This document shows positions 28,155 to 37,099 of a stretch of DNA of 53,305 nucleotides, in pieces. A program made the position numbers and the translations under genes. Origin of the DNA: Chromatiales bacterium (ex Bugula neritina AB1) (lineage in GTDB: Bacteria; Pseudomonadota; Gammaproteobacteria; Granulosicoccales; Granulosicoccaceae); contig MDLA01000049.1 in NCBI GenBank assembly GCA_001730015.1, forward strand, positions 1 to 53,305, read 5' to 3'. The notes under the pieces were generated by a model, which saw nothing but the letters and a program-made list of their open reading frames with translations, ran no database searches and was not told the DNA's origin. Position 1 is the first letter of the stretch; each line of letters starts with the position of its first letter.

Positions 28155-29198
28155 TCAGGCGATATCTGCGCTGCGAATAAGCGGCCACCGTGTACCACTG
28201 AGCCTGGTTACAAACGCACCGATTTCTATCCACAAATCACCGCTAGCCATACCTTTGGACAGCCTATCCAGATAACTGCAATCAGCAGAGGCTCGTAACC
28301 AGAACACTCTTGGACGCTCACGCAAAACACGGGCTACCAATGACTGGCGATTTTTCCATATACCGGATTTTAGCATCGCCTGCCCCTGACTTTCGCCTTT
28401 ATCCATCCGCGCTTGGGCCGCCGTTATTTTGCGCACCTCACTAGACAAATGCCAGCAGATCAAAACCGCAGGTTCGCCACCGGCTTTCAGACTCTCCAGC
28501 ACTTTAACCGCTCGCGGAGCATCACTGCTAAGTGCCGCTTCTATCAGATCGAGGATGGTGTAGCGCGAACTATCGGTGACACTTGCCAGCAACTCACGTG
28601 CTCCCAGCGACTGCCCTGAATACAGTATTGCCAGTTTTTCTATTTCCTGACGTGCTGCAAGTAAATTTCCCTCGACTCGCTCCGTTAACAGCTCAACCGC
28701 TGCTGCATCTGCACTGATGCCGATTGCTTTCAGGCGCGCTTGTATCCACTGACTGGTCTTTTGCGGGGATAAAGGCCATACCTGCATAGTAACGCCAATT
28801 TTATCAATCGCCTTGAACCAGGCACTGTTTTGAAACCGGCCTTCCGGTCGACCTCCAGTGATAATCAGTATGGTGTCGTCGTTCGCGGCCTCACACCACT
28901 TTTTCAGCGAAGCAGCGCCTTCGGTCCCGGGCTTTCCCGATGGTATATGCAGGTTGATTACTTTTTTATCGCCGAATAAAGACATTGTCTGCCCGGCCAT
29001 TGCAAGGGCCTGCCAGTCAAACGAACGCGCATTATCAACCTGGTAGCGTTCACTATCGGTATAGCCAGCCTGACGACATGCCGCGCGAATCTCATCTGCA
29101 GCTTCCATCATCTGCAATGGCTCATCACCTGTGATCAGGTAAACAGGCAGCAGTTTGCGTTCAAGCGCCAGGGTCAAATTATCCGGATACACATTCAT
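28155..29198 (-). CDS. holA: DNA polymerase III delta subunit HolA
   Basis: The clamp-loader wrench subunit that opens the beta clamp. The 347 residues show the family start YLITGDEPLQMMEAADEIR, the central WPLSPQKTSQWIQ region and the three-domain AAA+-like layout without a working Walker A. It is the first visible gene of the leftward operon; the usual upstream lptE and leuS are missing, since the next gene (pyrD) is divergent. Confidence 0.94.
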   Translation of the reverse strand: MNVYPDNLTLALERKLLPVYLITGDEPLQMMEAADEIRAACRQAGYTDSERYQVDNARSFDWQALAMAGQTMSLFGDKKVINLHIPSGKPGTEGAASLKKWCEAANDDTILIITGGRPEGRFQNSAWFKAIDKIGVTMQVWPLSPQKTSQWIQARLKAIGISADAAAVELLTERVEGNLLAARQEIEKLAILYSGQSLGARELLASVTDSSRYTILDLIEAALSSDAPRAVKVLESLKAGGEPAVLICWHLSSEVRKITAAQARMDKGESQGQAMLKSGIWKNRQSLVARVLRERPRVFWLRASADCSYLDRLSKGMASGDLWIEIGAFVTRLSGTRWPLIRSADIA

Positions 29199-29365
29199 CC
29201 GTACAGTTTACCCTGAATTCAGAGATCGCATTCGCATAACAAGCGGCGAAACAGCAGGATAAAAAACTGCAACAGGCGCATTGCCAGCCAGCAATCGACC
29301 ACCATCGAGCCAGCCTTTGCGCAAATGTCGTAAACTTCACCTCACCCCATCTGGCTGGTTTTTCC

Positions 29366-30400
29366 TTGATTTATTCTATCGCACAAAAACTGCTGTTTTG
29401 TCTTCCACCCGAGTCCTCTCATAATGTCGCACTAAAGGCCATAGAGCACCTGCCTGATTCGGCACTCCGTCAATTTCAGGTTAAGCATCTGATCGATACA
29501 CCCAGGCATGTCATGGGCCTGCATTTCCCTAACGCGGTGGGGCTGGCGGCTGGTCTCGATAAAAACGCTGATTTTTTCAACAGCCTTGCACAGTTCGGTT
29601 TCGGTTTTATCGAGGTCGGCTCGGTCACCCCGAAAGCCCAGCCCGGCAATGACAAACCACGACTATTCAGACTGACCGGACACCAGGCAATCATCAATCG
29701 AATGGGATTTAACAACAAGGGACTTCAGCACCTCATTGATCAGGTTAAAAACCGTCGGTTCAATGGCGTGTTGGGAATCAATATCGGCAAGAACCTCACA
29801 ACACCAATCGCCCAGGCTGATCAGGACTACGCTGCCGGCCTGGCCGGTGCTTATCCTTATGCCGACTATATTACCGTCAACATCTCATCGCCGAATACCC
29901 CCGGCTTGCGTAACCTGCAACTCGGTGAGCAATTACAGCAGTTGCTCGCCAGTATAAAAAACTGCCAGCGCGATCTGGCACAGGAGCATGGCCGTCTGGT
30001 TCCGGTTGCGGTAAAAATCGCACCTGACATGAGCTCCGATGACATCAGTACATTTTGTGATGCCGCCCGCAAATTCAATATCGATGGCGTAATTGCCGGC
30101 AACACAACATCCAGCCGCAACGGCGTTGAAAAATCACAACATCATTCTGAAGCCGGTGGTCTGAGCGGACGACCACTTACCGAAAAGGCGCGTCAGACTA
30201 TCAGCCATCTGGCTCAGCGGTTGCAGGGTGAGATACCAATTATCGGTTGCGGCGGAATAAGCTCAGGCGAAGACGCTGTGGCTCACCTTAAAGCTGGGGC
30301 CGACCTGATACAGATCTACACCGGGTTTATTTATCGCGGACCTGAACTGATCAATGAAGCACGACACGCTATTAAATTGAGTGAAGAAAAACATGGCTGA
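29366..30400 (+). CDS. pyrD: Dihydroorotate dehydrogenase, class 2 (quinone-linked)
   Basis: Membrane-associated FMN enzyme oxidising dihydroorotate with quinone in pyrimidine synthesis. The 344 residues start with TTG at 29366, supported by alignment of IYSIAQKLLF with the known membrane-binding N-terminus; there is no clear ribosome-binding site. Motifs are NAVGLAAGLDKNAD, RMGFNNKG, the catalytic serine in NISSPNTPGLR, and the C-terminal FMN phosphate site IGCGGISSGEDA. It overlaps the next gene by eight bases. Confidence 0.94.
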   Translation: MIYSIAQKLLFCLPPESSHNVALKAIEHLPDSALRQFQVKHLIDTPRHVMGLHFPNAVGLAAGLDKNADFFNSLAQFGFGFIEVGSVTPKAQPGNDKPRLFRLTGHQAIINRMGFNNKGLQHLIDQVKNRRFNGVLGINIGKNLTTPIAQADQDYAAGLAGAYPYADYITVNISSPNTPGLRNLQLGEQLQQLLASIKNCQRDLAQEHGRLVPVAVKIAPDMSSDDISTFCDAARKFNIDGVIAGNTTSSRNGVEKSQHHSEAGGLSGRPLTEKARQTISHLAQRLQGEIPIIGCGGISSGEDAVAHLKAGADLIQIYTGFIYRGPELINEARHAIKLSEEKHG

Positions 30401-31358
30401 CTTCGATATTTTCAACGGCGACGCCGACGGTATTTGCTCTCTATTGCAGCTGCGACTTGCCGAGCCCCGCGAAGCCACTCTGGTAACCGGAGTCAAACGC
30501 GATATCAATCTGCTCGCTAAAATCAGCCCAGCCACGGGCGACAGCCTGTCAGTACTGGATATCTCCATGGAGAAGAATCGCACTGCACTAACGCAGGCAC
30601 TGGACATTGGCGCTCAGGTAATTTATTTCGATCATCATCATCCGGGTGAGATTCCAGCACATGAAAATCTCAATGCCATAATAGATACATCTGCCGAGAC
30701 CTGTACAGGGTTACTGGTCAATAACTACCTGAATAGTGCCTACCTGGCCTGGGCTGTAACCGCCGCATTCGGCGATAACCTCCACAACACCGCCAGACAC
30801 GCAGCGCTGCCACTGAAGTTGTCCGACAACCAACTTTTGCAACTCGAAGAGCTGGGCACGTTATTAAACTATAACGGCTACGGCGCGACGGTTGATGATC
30901 TCTTTTTTGCGCCCGATGAATTGTTCAGAACACTTCTGCCCTATGCCAGCCCATTTGATTTTATCAGGGAAAACACGGCATTTTCCAAACTGAAAAACGG
31001 CTTCGCCAGCGATATGCAAAATGCCAGAGCCATACAGGCGCAAACTGCCACCACTGACTGTGCAATGTTTGTTTTCCCTCAGGCGAGCTGGTCGCGGCGA
31101 GTTGGCGGCGTATATGGCAATGAACTCGCCCGGGAATACCCGGACAGAGCTCACGCACTGTTAAGTGCCATCTCCGCTGATACTTATCAGGTCAGCGTAA
31201 GAGCACCGCTTAATCGCCGCGAAGGCGCTGACGAATTATGTAGAAAATTTGCAACCGGAGGCGGACGCAAAGCCGCAGCAGGTATAAACGTACTGCCCCA
31301 CGCTGACATTGATCTTTTTCAGCAAGAGTTCACTGCGCAGTTTCGAACAACGGCATGA
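30393..31358 (+). CDS. DHH-family phosphoesterase
   Basis: A cytoplasmic DHH/DHHA1-type metal-dependent phosphoesterase of 321 residues from ATG 30393. The catalytic motifs NGDADG (8-13), VLDISMEKN, FDHHHPG and the DHHA1-like C-terminal GGGRKAAAGI are intact. Substrates of the superfamily range from oligonucleotides to cyclic di-nucleotides, and I cannot assign one. Similar genes are often mislabelled acetyltransferase. Its start overlaps the pyrD end, suggesting coupled expression. Confidence 0.82.
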   Translation: MADFDIFNGDADGICSLLQLRLAEPREATLVTGVKRDINLLAKISPATGDSLSVLDISMEKNRTALTQALDIGAQVIYFDHHHPGEIPAHENLNAIIDTSAETCTGLLVNNYLNSAYLAWAVTAAFGDNLHNTARHAALPLKLSDNQLLQLEELGTLLNYNGYGATVDDLFFAPDELFRTLLPYASPFDFIRENTAFSKLKNGFASDMQNARAIQAQTATTDCAMFVFPQASWSRRVGGVYGNELAREYPDRAHALLSAISADTYQVSVRAPLNRREGADELCRKFATGGGRKAAAGINVLPHADIDLFQQEFTAQFRTTA

Positions 31359-31415
31359 TCCACGGCTTAAATCCGAACACTCATAGCAATAAAAATAGTT
31401 CTTTCAGCTCCACTG

Positions 31416-31437
31416 GCTCTATTTTAACGAATAGAGC
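31416..31437. terminator. Weak hairpin between convergent genes
   Basis: GCTCTATT, six-base loop, AATAGAGC: an 8-bp stem between the DHH gene and the convergent deacetylase-like gene. It lacks a strong T-run in either direction. Confidence 0.35.
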
Positions 31438-31446
31438 TGCAAATGA

Positions 31447-32370
31447 TTAATCCAGTAGCACTTTCACATGGGCTGCCGCACTTCGCCCAAGAGCCGGGAG
31501 ATCATAGCCACCTTCCAGCATCGATACCACACGACCCTGGCAGCACTCGGCAGCCATACTCTTCAGTTCACGGGTTACCCAATCATAATCTGCCTCAAGA
31601 AAATTCAAGCCACCCAGCATGTCGTCTCTGTGCGCATCGAACCCGGCGGAAAGAATAATCAAATCAGGAGAAAACGCTCGCAAAGCGGGGAAGCAATGCT
31701 GTTCCATCTCTCGTTTGAATACACTTCCATCGGCGCCCCCGGGTAATGGCAAGTTGATCTTCCGCCCCCCATCATTGGCACCAAATTTTCCAGGGTAAAG
31801 CGGATGCTGAAATGTCGAGCAGAAAAATACGTCTGCTCGATCACCCAGAATATCTTCAGTGCCATTTCCATGGTGAACGTCAAAATCAATAATCGCGACC
31901 TTTTCTATTCCCTCTTTCTGCAGAGCGTACAGCGCCGCAATCGCAACGCTTGCAAAAAAGCAAAAGCCCATCGCTTCAGCACGTTCCGCATGGTGCCCGG
32001 GCGGCCGCACACAGCAAAACGCATTATCAATCGAATCATCGATAACCAGATCAACCGCCTTGATTCCAGATCCTGCCGCCAGTAGTGCTGCGCGTATGGA
32101 ATATTCATTCATCGCAGTGTCAGCATCGAGTTGTACGCTACCCTCGGCAGGCGACTTTGCCATCAGGTCATCAATATAGCCCGACGGATGGGCCAGCAGC
32201 AGTTGATCGCGGGTCGCTTCCGGTGCCTTGAAGTGCTCTAGTTTCTGAGACAACCCTTGTGCAGCGAGCTCGTCCAGAACAGCGGCAATTCTCGCCGGCC
32301 GCTCAGGATGCCCTGCCGACATTTCATGTCTGACGCAATCCTGATGAGAAATTAATGCAGTTTTTGACAC
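31447..32370 (-). CDS. Histone-deacetylase-superfamily amidohydrolase
   Basis: A bacterial class II HDAC/acetylpolyamine amidohydrolase-like zinc enzyme of 307 residues. The active-site pair H126-H127 (RPPGHHA), zinc ligands D164 and H166 (DFDVHHGNGT) and D245 (SAGFDAHRDD), and the transition-state tyrosine Y289 (EGGYD) are all present. Substrate could be acetylated polyamines, lysines or short-chain amides; nothing nearby narrows it. It stands alone, divergent from rdgC. Confidence 0.85.
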   Translation of the reverse strand: MSKTALISHQDCVRHEMSAGHPERPARIAAVLDELAAQGLSQKLEHFKAPEATRDQLLLAHPSGYIDDLMAKSPAEGSVQLDADTAMNEYSIRAALLAAGSGIKAVDLVIDDSIDNAFCCVRPPGHHAERAEAMGFCFFASVAIAALYALQKEGIEKVAIIDFDVHHGNGTEDILGDRADVFFCSTFQHPLYPGKFGANDGGRKINLPLPGGADGSVFKREMEQHCFPALRAFSPDLIILSAGFDAHRDDMLGGLNFLEADYDWVTRELKSMAAECCQGRVVSMLEGGYDLPALGRSAAAHVKVLLD

Positions 32371-32522
32371 GGTGCCCCCGACCGGTATGGCTTACGAATT
32401 TGATAGACGCAGAATACGCGATCCGGCAAATGGATTCACAGACAGATTGGACATGCCGCAACCCGCACTCGAACATCAGTATCCGTTACACTATCGGTCC
32501 CGTTTAAAATGTAGCATTCAGC

Positions 32523-33467
32523 ATGTGGTTTAAATCAGCAAGCCTCTTTCAATTCCTCATTCAGTTTAAAACCAAACCCGAGGAACTTGAGGAAATGCTG
32601 CAGGAGCACACATTTTCTCACGTCAACAATCGGCAGCTCCACAGCTATGGCTGGGTACCGCCGCTCGGTGGCGACAGTGAGCAGCTGGTACACACCAGCA
32701 GCGGTTTTTTACTGCTGAAAGCCCGCCGGGAAGAACGCATCCTGCCATCGAGTGTAATTGCCGAACACATGGCGGAGCGCATACAGCAACTGGAGGAAAA
32801 ACTCGATCGGAAAATCCGAGGCAAGGAGAAACTCGATATCCGCGATAATGTCGTGATGGAGCTAACGCCACAGGCATTCACAAAATCAACCTACGAGCAA
32901 ATTCTGATTATGCCGCAACAGAATCTGCTGGTAGTTGACAACACCAGCGATAAAAAAATCGACCAGTGCACCACGTTGTTACGTGAAGCCATGGGTAATC
33001 TGCCAATAGCGCCGATTGCAACCGAAATCGGCCAGTCCGCTCTGTTTACCCGCTGGCTCAAAGGCACACGAAAACTGCCAAAAGATTTCCAGATGGGTGA
33101 CGAGTGTGTGCTGCAGGACGAAGACAATGTGGCAGGCACGGTTAAGTGCAACAAGCAGGATCTAACCAGTGATGAGATTCGCGCTCTGTCAACTTCCGGC
33201 AAGCAGGTTATCAAAATGGCCCTGGAATCCAATGAAACTGTTTCCTTCCTGCTCGATGAGGCTTTCGGATTCAGTAAAATAAAATTTCTCGATACTGCCC
33301 CGGACGATGGCTCAGACACCGCCGATCTGGATCCACGCGCAGTCTTTGATGGCAACTTCACTCTAATGGCACTTGAATTTGCCACGCTGTTCCCCCGTGT
33401 AATCGAGCTGTTCGGAGGCCTGAAAGAAGAAGGGTCAGAAAATACATCACCAGAAGACGCCGAATAA
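32523..33467 (+). CDS. rdgC: Recombination-associated protein RdgC
   Basis: A ring-shaped nucleoid-associated DNA-binding protein that modulates RecA loading. The 314 residues match the family start MWFKSASLFQF and the segments GWVPPLGG, LLKARREERILPSSV, FTRWL and DEAFGFSKIKFLD. It is about the usual length (E. coli 303), with a slightly longer acidic tail. Confidence 0.93.
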   Translation: MWFKSASLFQFLIQFKTKPEELEEMLQEHTFSHVNNRQLHSYGWVPPLGGDSEQLVHTSSGFLLLKARREERILPSSVIAEHMAERIQQLEEKLDRKIRGKEKLDIRDNVVMELTPQAFTKSTYEQILIMPQQNLLVVDNTSDKKIDQCTTLLREAMGNLPIAPIATEIGQSALFTRWLKGTRKLPKDFQMGDECVLQDEDNVAGTVKCNKQDLTSDEIRALSTSGKQVIKMALESNETVSFLLDEAFGFSKIKFLDTAPDDGSDTADLDPRAVFDGNFTLMALEFATLFPRVIELFGGLKEEGSENTSPEDAE

Positions 33468-33543
33468 AGCCTGGCTTTTGCAATACCGCACCTTCACTGG
33501 ACAGGGTCGATCAACTTGAACGCGACGTAAAGGGGTTAACCAG

Positions 33544-34926
33544 TTGCAATCTGACCCGTACGATATTGTCGTAATCGGAGCCGGTGTTGTCGGCTGTGCA
33601 ATGGCGCGTCGCTTTACCCTGGATGGTGCCCGTGTTCTGGTGTTGGAAAAGGCACTTGACGTGTTGGATGGCGCTTCTAAGGGAAACAGCGCTATTTTAC
33701 ACACCGGCTTTGATGCTCCCCCGGGTTCGCTGGAGCAAGCCTGCATTTCTGCAGGCTACGCTGAATATTTAAAGATCGCTGACAGCCTTTCATTACCGAT
33801 CCTGAAAAGTGGAGCGATGGTTATTGCCTGGACCGAAGACCAGCTTGGCGCGCTGCCCGACTTGATCAAAAAAGCTCATCAGAACGGTATCTCGAATGTA
33901 AAGGCACTTGACCGTGCAGAAATTCTGAAGCGCGAACCACAGCTATCAGAAGATCTTCTGGGTGGGTTCGAGATTCCCGGAGAATTTCTGATCGATCCAT
34001 GGTGCTCGGCCCACGCCTATATTTTACAGGCCCTTGGCAACGGCGCAGAACTGAGACGCGAAGCTGAAGTGCTCAATGGTGAATTCGGTCCGATGGGCTG
34101 GACACTCAACACATCAATTGGGCAAGTGAACGCGCGACAGGTGATCAACTGCGCAGGTCTGTATGGGGATGTTGTCGATGCGCGGCTTCTCGGCGCTAAC
34201 GACTTTACCGTGTCGCCACGAAAGGGACAATTCGTGGTGTTCGACAAAGCGGCATCAGCTTTGGTCTCGTCAATTATCCTGCCGGTGCCGACTAAAACGA
34301 CCAAGGGAATTGTGGTCTGTCGAACGATTTTCGGAAACGTTCTTGTGGGTCCGACAGCCGAGGATCAGACAAGCCGCACAAATAGTTCAACCGGGCGCTC
34401 TGCGCTTCTCGATCTACGCGCCCGGGGGATTGAGATGATTCCGGGGCTGGAACATTGCGAAGTCACCGCTGCCTATGCAGGGCTCAGACCGGCGACTGAA
34501 TTCTCCGACTATCAAATCCGCCACTATGCCGACAAGGCCTATATGACCGTTGGGGGCATTCGCTCCACCGGATTGAGCGCAGCCCTTGGGATTGCGCGCT
34601 ATGTTTCAAATCAGCTGCAAGAGACCGGAATCAAATTTAAACCGCTGGAAAATCCGTTTATCCCGTCACCGGATCGGCTCTCGGAGTACCACGGCAGGGA
34701 CTGGCAGAACACCGGCGGCGAAGGTATTGTCTGCCACTGCGAACTGGTCACGCGGCGCGAGATAAACCGGGTATTGAACGGCCCTATGTCACCTGGATCA
34801 TTGCAGGGGTTGAAACGACGGACTCGCGTTACGATGGGACGCTGCCAGGGATTCTACTGCACCGCTGAACTAGCTGAGATGACTGCCGGGAAACTGAAAA
34901 TCCCGATCGACTGCAGCAATGGTTGA
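33544..34926 (+). CDS. GlpA-like FAD oxidoreductase with BFD [2Fe-2S] domain
   Basis: A 460-residue enzyme with an N-terminal FAD Rossmann motif (VVIGAGVVGCAMAR), a D-amino-acid-oxidase/LhgO-GlpA-like catalytic core, and a C-terminal BFD-like domain with C397-x-C399 and C434-x4-C439 for a [2Fe-2S] cluster. The start is TTG at 33544, preceded by AAGGGG. The family includes glycerol-3-phosphate and 2-hydroxyglutarate dehydrogenases; the exact substrate is unknown. It overlaps the next FAD gene by eight bases, as in GlpA-like two- or three-subunit complexes, but the DUF1667 third subunit found in Firmicutes is absent here. Confidence 0.84.
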   Translation: MQSDPYDIVVIGAGVVGCAMARRFTLDGARVLVLEKALDVLDGASKGNSAILHTGFDAPPGSLEQACISAGYAEYLKIADSLSLPILKSGAMVIAWTEDQLGALPDLIKKAHQNGISNVKALDRAEILKREPQLSEDLLGGFEIPGEFLIDPWCSAHAYILQALGNGAELRREAEVLNGEFGPMGWTLNTSIGQVNARQVINCAGLYGDVVDARLLGANDFTVSPRKGQFVVFDKAASALVSSIILPVPTKTTKGIVVCRTIFGNVLVGPTAEDQTSRTNSSTGRSALLDLRARGIEMIPGLEHCEVTAAYAGLRPATEFSDYQIRHYADKAYMTVGGIRSTGLSAALGIARYVSNQLQETGIKFKPLENPFIPSPDRLSEYHGRDWQNTGGEGIVCHCELVTRREINRVLNGPMSPGSLQGLKRRTRVTMGRCQGFYCTAELAEMTAGKLKIPIDCSNG

Positions 34927-36163
34927 ACCAGGATTGCAAGAAGAACACTGTCGAGTGGCCATAGTAGGCGGGGGGCCTGCAGGGCTTGCTCTTGCGGCAG
35001 AACTTCGCAGGCTCTCGATCGGCAAAGTGATCGTACTGGAACGCGAAAGCCGCGCCGGCGGTACCCCCCGCCATTGCGGCCATTATCCTTTTGGTCTCTA
35101 CGAATATATGCGTCTGCTCAAGGGGCCTGATTATGCCCGGAGGAACCTGGAATCGGCAATACTTCGCGGCGTTGAGGTTCGCACAGATACCACTGTCACA
35201 GCACTGCAACCAGATGGAGTATTGGAGATACTAAACGGGAAAGGAAGGTCGATCTTAAGGGCTGACCGCGTAGTGCTGTGCACCGGTGTTCGCGAAAGCT
35301 CGCGTGCGCAGCGCTTTATAGGTGGCGACAGGCCACGCGGGGTCGTTACTACAGGTGCTTTGCAATCCATGGTGTATCTCAAAGGCATCAAGCCCTTTGA
35401 GCGACCGGTAATTTTGGGGTCTGAGCTGGTGTCACTCTCAGCCATCCAGACAGCGGCGCACCTTGGCATCAAACCGGTGGCAATTGTAGAGGAAGAAAAC
35501 CACCTGATAGCACGGAGCATCCTGCGTCCTTATCTGACCCTGAAAAGCATTCCGCTACATCTCTCAGCCACTAATCCTCGTATCCTGGGGCAAGAAAAAG
35601 TCGAAGCCCTGGAGTACACCAACAAAGACGGCTCGCGGCAGTTGATCGAGACGGATGGTATTATCATTTCGGGTCGTTTCCGCCCGGAAGCTGCGCTTCT
35701 GAAAGCCAGCCATCTGGCTGTTGACGCTGGAACCGGCGGGCCGGACATTGACCAGTTTGGCCGCTGCACTGACCCTGTTTATTATGCCACCGGTAACCTG
35801 TTGCGCCCTGCAGAAACGTCTGGCTATTGCTGGAGAGAGGGAGTCGAAACCGCCCGGCGCATTGCAGCTGATTTAAATGGCAGCGAATTCGGCACTCTAT
35901 CCGTCTCTGTGCATGTCGCCGACCCTGCGATCAGGTATGTTGTCCCGCAACGCCTTACTCACGCGAACGGAATGGACGGCATGAATCGCTTCTACATTAG
36001 CCTGAAGGAACCCGTAAATGCCTCGCTCGCGATCCACGGAGATCAAGGCCAGCTTTGGAAGCGCAGGCTAAATGCAAGACCGGTTCGACGTATAGAAATA
36101 CCCATGATCGACCCGTTCCGAAACGGCCATACTTCGGCAATCCATTTCTCAATACAAAGGTAA
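34919..36163 (+). CDS. Pyridine nucleotide-disulfide-type FAD oxidoreductase
   Basis: A 414-residue flavoprotein with an FAD motif (VAIVGGGPAGLALAAEL), the RAGGTPRHCGH segment typical of the small subunit of GlpA-like or opine/proline-type dehydrogenase pairs, and a second nucleotide-binding region around PVILGSELVSLSAIQTAA, where the usual GxGxxG is altered. It is translationally coupled to the GlpA-like gene. Together they probably pass electrons from an organic substrate through FAD and [2Fe-2S] to quinone or NAD; that is family-based inference. Confidence 0.8.
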   Translation: MVEPGLQEEHCRVAIVGGGPAGLALAAELRRLSIGKVIVLERESRAGGTPRHCGHYPFGLYEYMRLLKGPDYARRNLESAILRGVEVRTDTTVTALQPDGVLEILNGKGRSILRADRVVLCTGVRESSRAQRFIGGDRPRGVVTTGALQSMVYLKGIKPFERPVILGSELVSLSAIQTAAHLGIKPVAIVEEENHLIARSILRPYLTLKSIPLHLSATNPRILGQEKVEALEYTNKDGSRQLIETDGIIISGRFRPEAALLKASHLAVDAGTGGPDIDQFGRCTDPVYYATGNLLRPAETSGYCWREGVETARRIAADLNGSEFGTLSVSVHVADPAIRYVVPQRLTHANGMDGMNRFYISLKEPVNASLAIHGDQGQLWKRRLNARPVRRIEIPMIDPFRNGHTSAIHFSIQR

Positions 36164-36511
36164 ACAGGATATGCACGTTTCAGGGATTGACCCGGGTGGC
36201 AGAAGACAGCAAGTGAAACAAGTGCATCGCACCAGAGACCAACCAGACTCTGAGCTTAAATCAAAGTACTCGAGAAGAATTTCTCTGCCCCGAAAAGATG
36301 AATTAGATTTTAGTTTTAATATCAAACTGAAAATGATCTTTAAGCTGTTTCTGAACCAAGTTCTTCACTGGTTGAAAGTAGCGTCATATTATAGTCTCGT
36401 CGCTCAAATCATTGTGTTTGAAAATAACTCAAGGCAGATACCCAATCACTCAGGAAAGACTACTAACCAATTCAGCTTTGAAAAACCGTTCCACAACAGA
36501 TTTTTAACAAT
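36164..36511. other. 348-bp AT-rich interval, probably non-coding
   Basis: An open frame of 120 codons runs through it (36171-36533) but its translation is low-complexity and basic, it resembles no family I know, its ribosome-binding site is poor, and it overlaps the next gene. The interval is visibly richer in A and T than its neighbours. It is likely to hold the promoter of the flavodoxin-like gene. Confidence 0.5.
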
Positions 36512-36982
36512 ATGGACAATGCAAAGAATTTAATCATTATTTCACATGCCCCATCCGCGAATACCAAACGTATGCTCGACGCTGTAATCAAAGGGGCTAA
36601 TAATCATGAGGTAAGCAATGTAAACGTCAGATCTATCTCGCCTTTGGACACCAGCCCGGATGACATTAGAGATTCGCAGGCAATAATAATCGGAACCACA
36701 GAGAACCTCGGCTACATGGCTGGATTAATCAAAGACGTATTTGATCGTTGCTACTATCCGTGTCTAGAGAGCACCCAGGGCCTGCCCTTTGCCTTTTATG
36801 TGCGTGCCGGTAATGATGGCACGGGTACACGACGAGCAATAGAGAGTATCACTACTGGCCTAAACTGGCGTTTAGTCCAGGAGCCTTTAATATGTAGAGG
36901 AGAGTTCACCGAGAAATTCGTTACCCAATGCGAGGATCTTGGCCTGACGATGGCCGCCAGTCTGGAAGCCGGCATCATCTGA
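36512..36982 (+). CDS. Flavodoxin-fold protein (NADPH-dependent FMN reductase-like)
   Basis: A 156-residue protein with the phosphate-binding loop SHAPSANTKRM near residues 11-21, and a second segment IIIGTTENLGYMAGLIKDVFD that matches flavodoxin/WrbA-like proteins. It would carry FMN and shuttle electrons or reduce quinones; the partner is unknown. The ribosome-binding site is weak and the gene sits alone. Confidence 0.72.
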   Translation: MDNAKNLIIISHAPSANTKRMLDAVIKGANNHEVSNVNVRSISPLDTSPDDIRDSQAIIIGTTENLGYMAGLIKDVFDRCYYPCLESTQGLPFAFYVRAGNDGTGTRRAIESITTGLNWRLVQEPLICRGEFTEKFVTQCEDLGLTMAASLEAGII

Positions 36983-37099
36983 GAAACGTTGCTACCGGCT
37001 AAAATTAGTACCACGCAACACTTCAAACATTGTAACTTCTGCGTAAGAATTCAGTTCAGTATTAAATAATTAAATCCGTTATCGACAATTGAGCCTGTC

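Noticed and set aside
36171..36533. 120-codon rightward frame after the FAD oxidoreductase pair
   Set aside because: Low-complexity, basic, AT-rich, overlaps the flavodoxin-like gene start and matches no family; judged non-coding.
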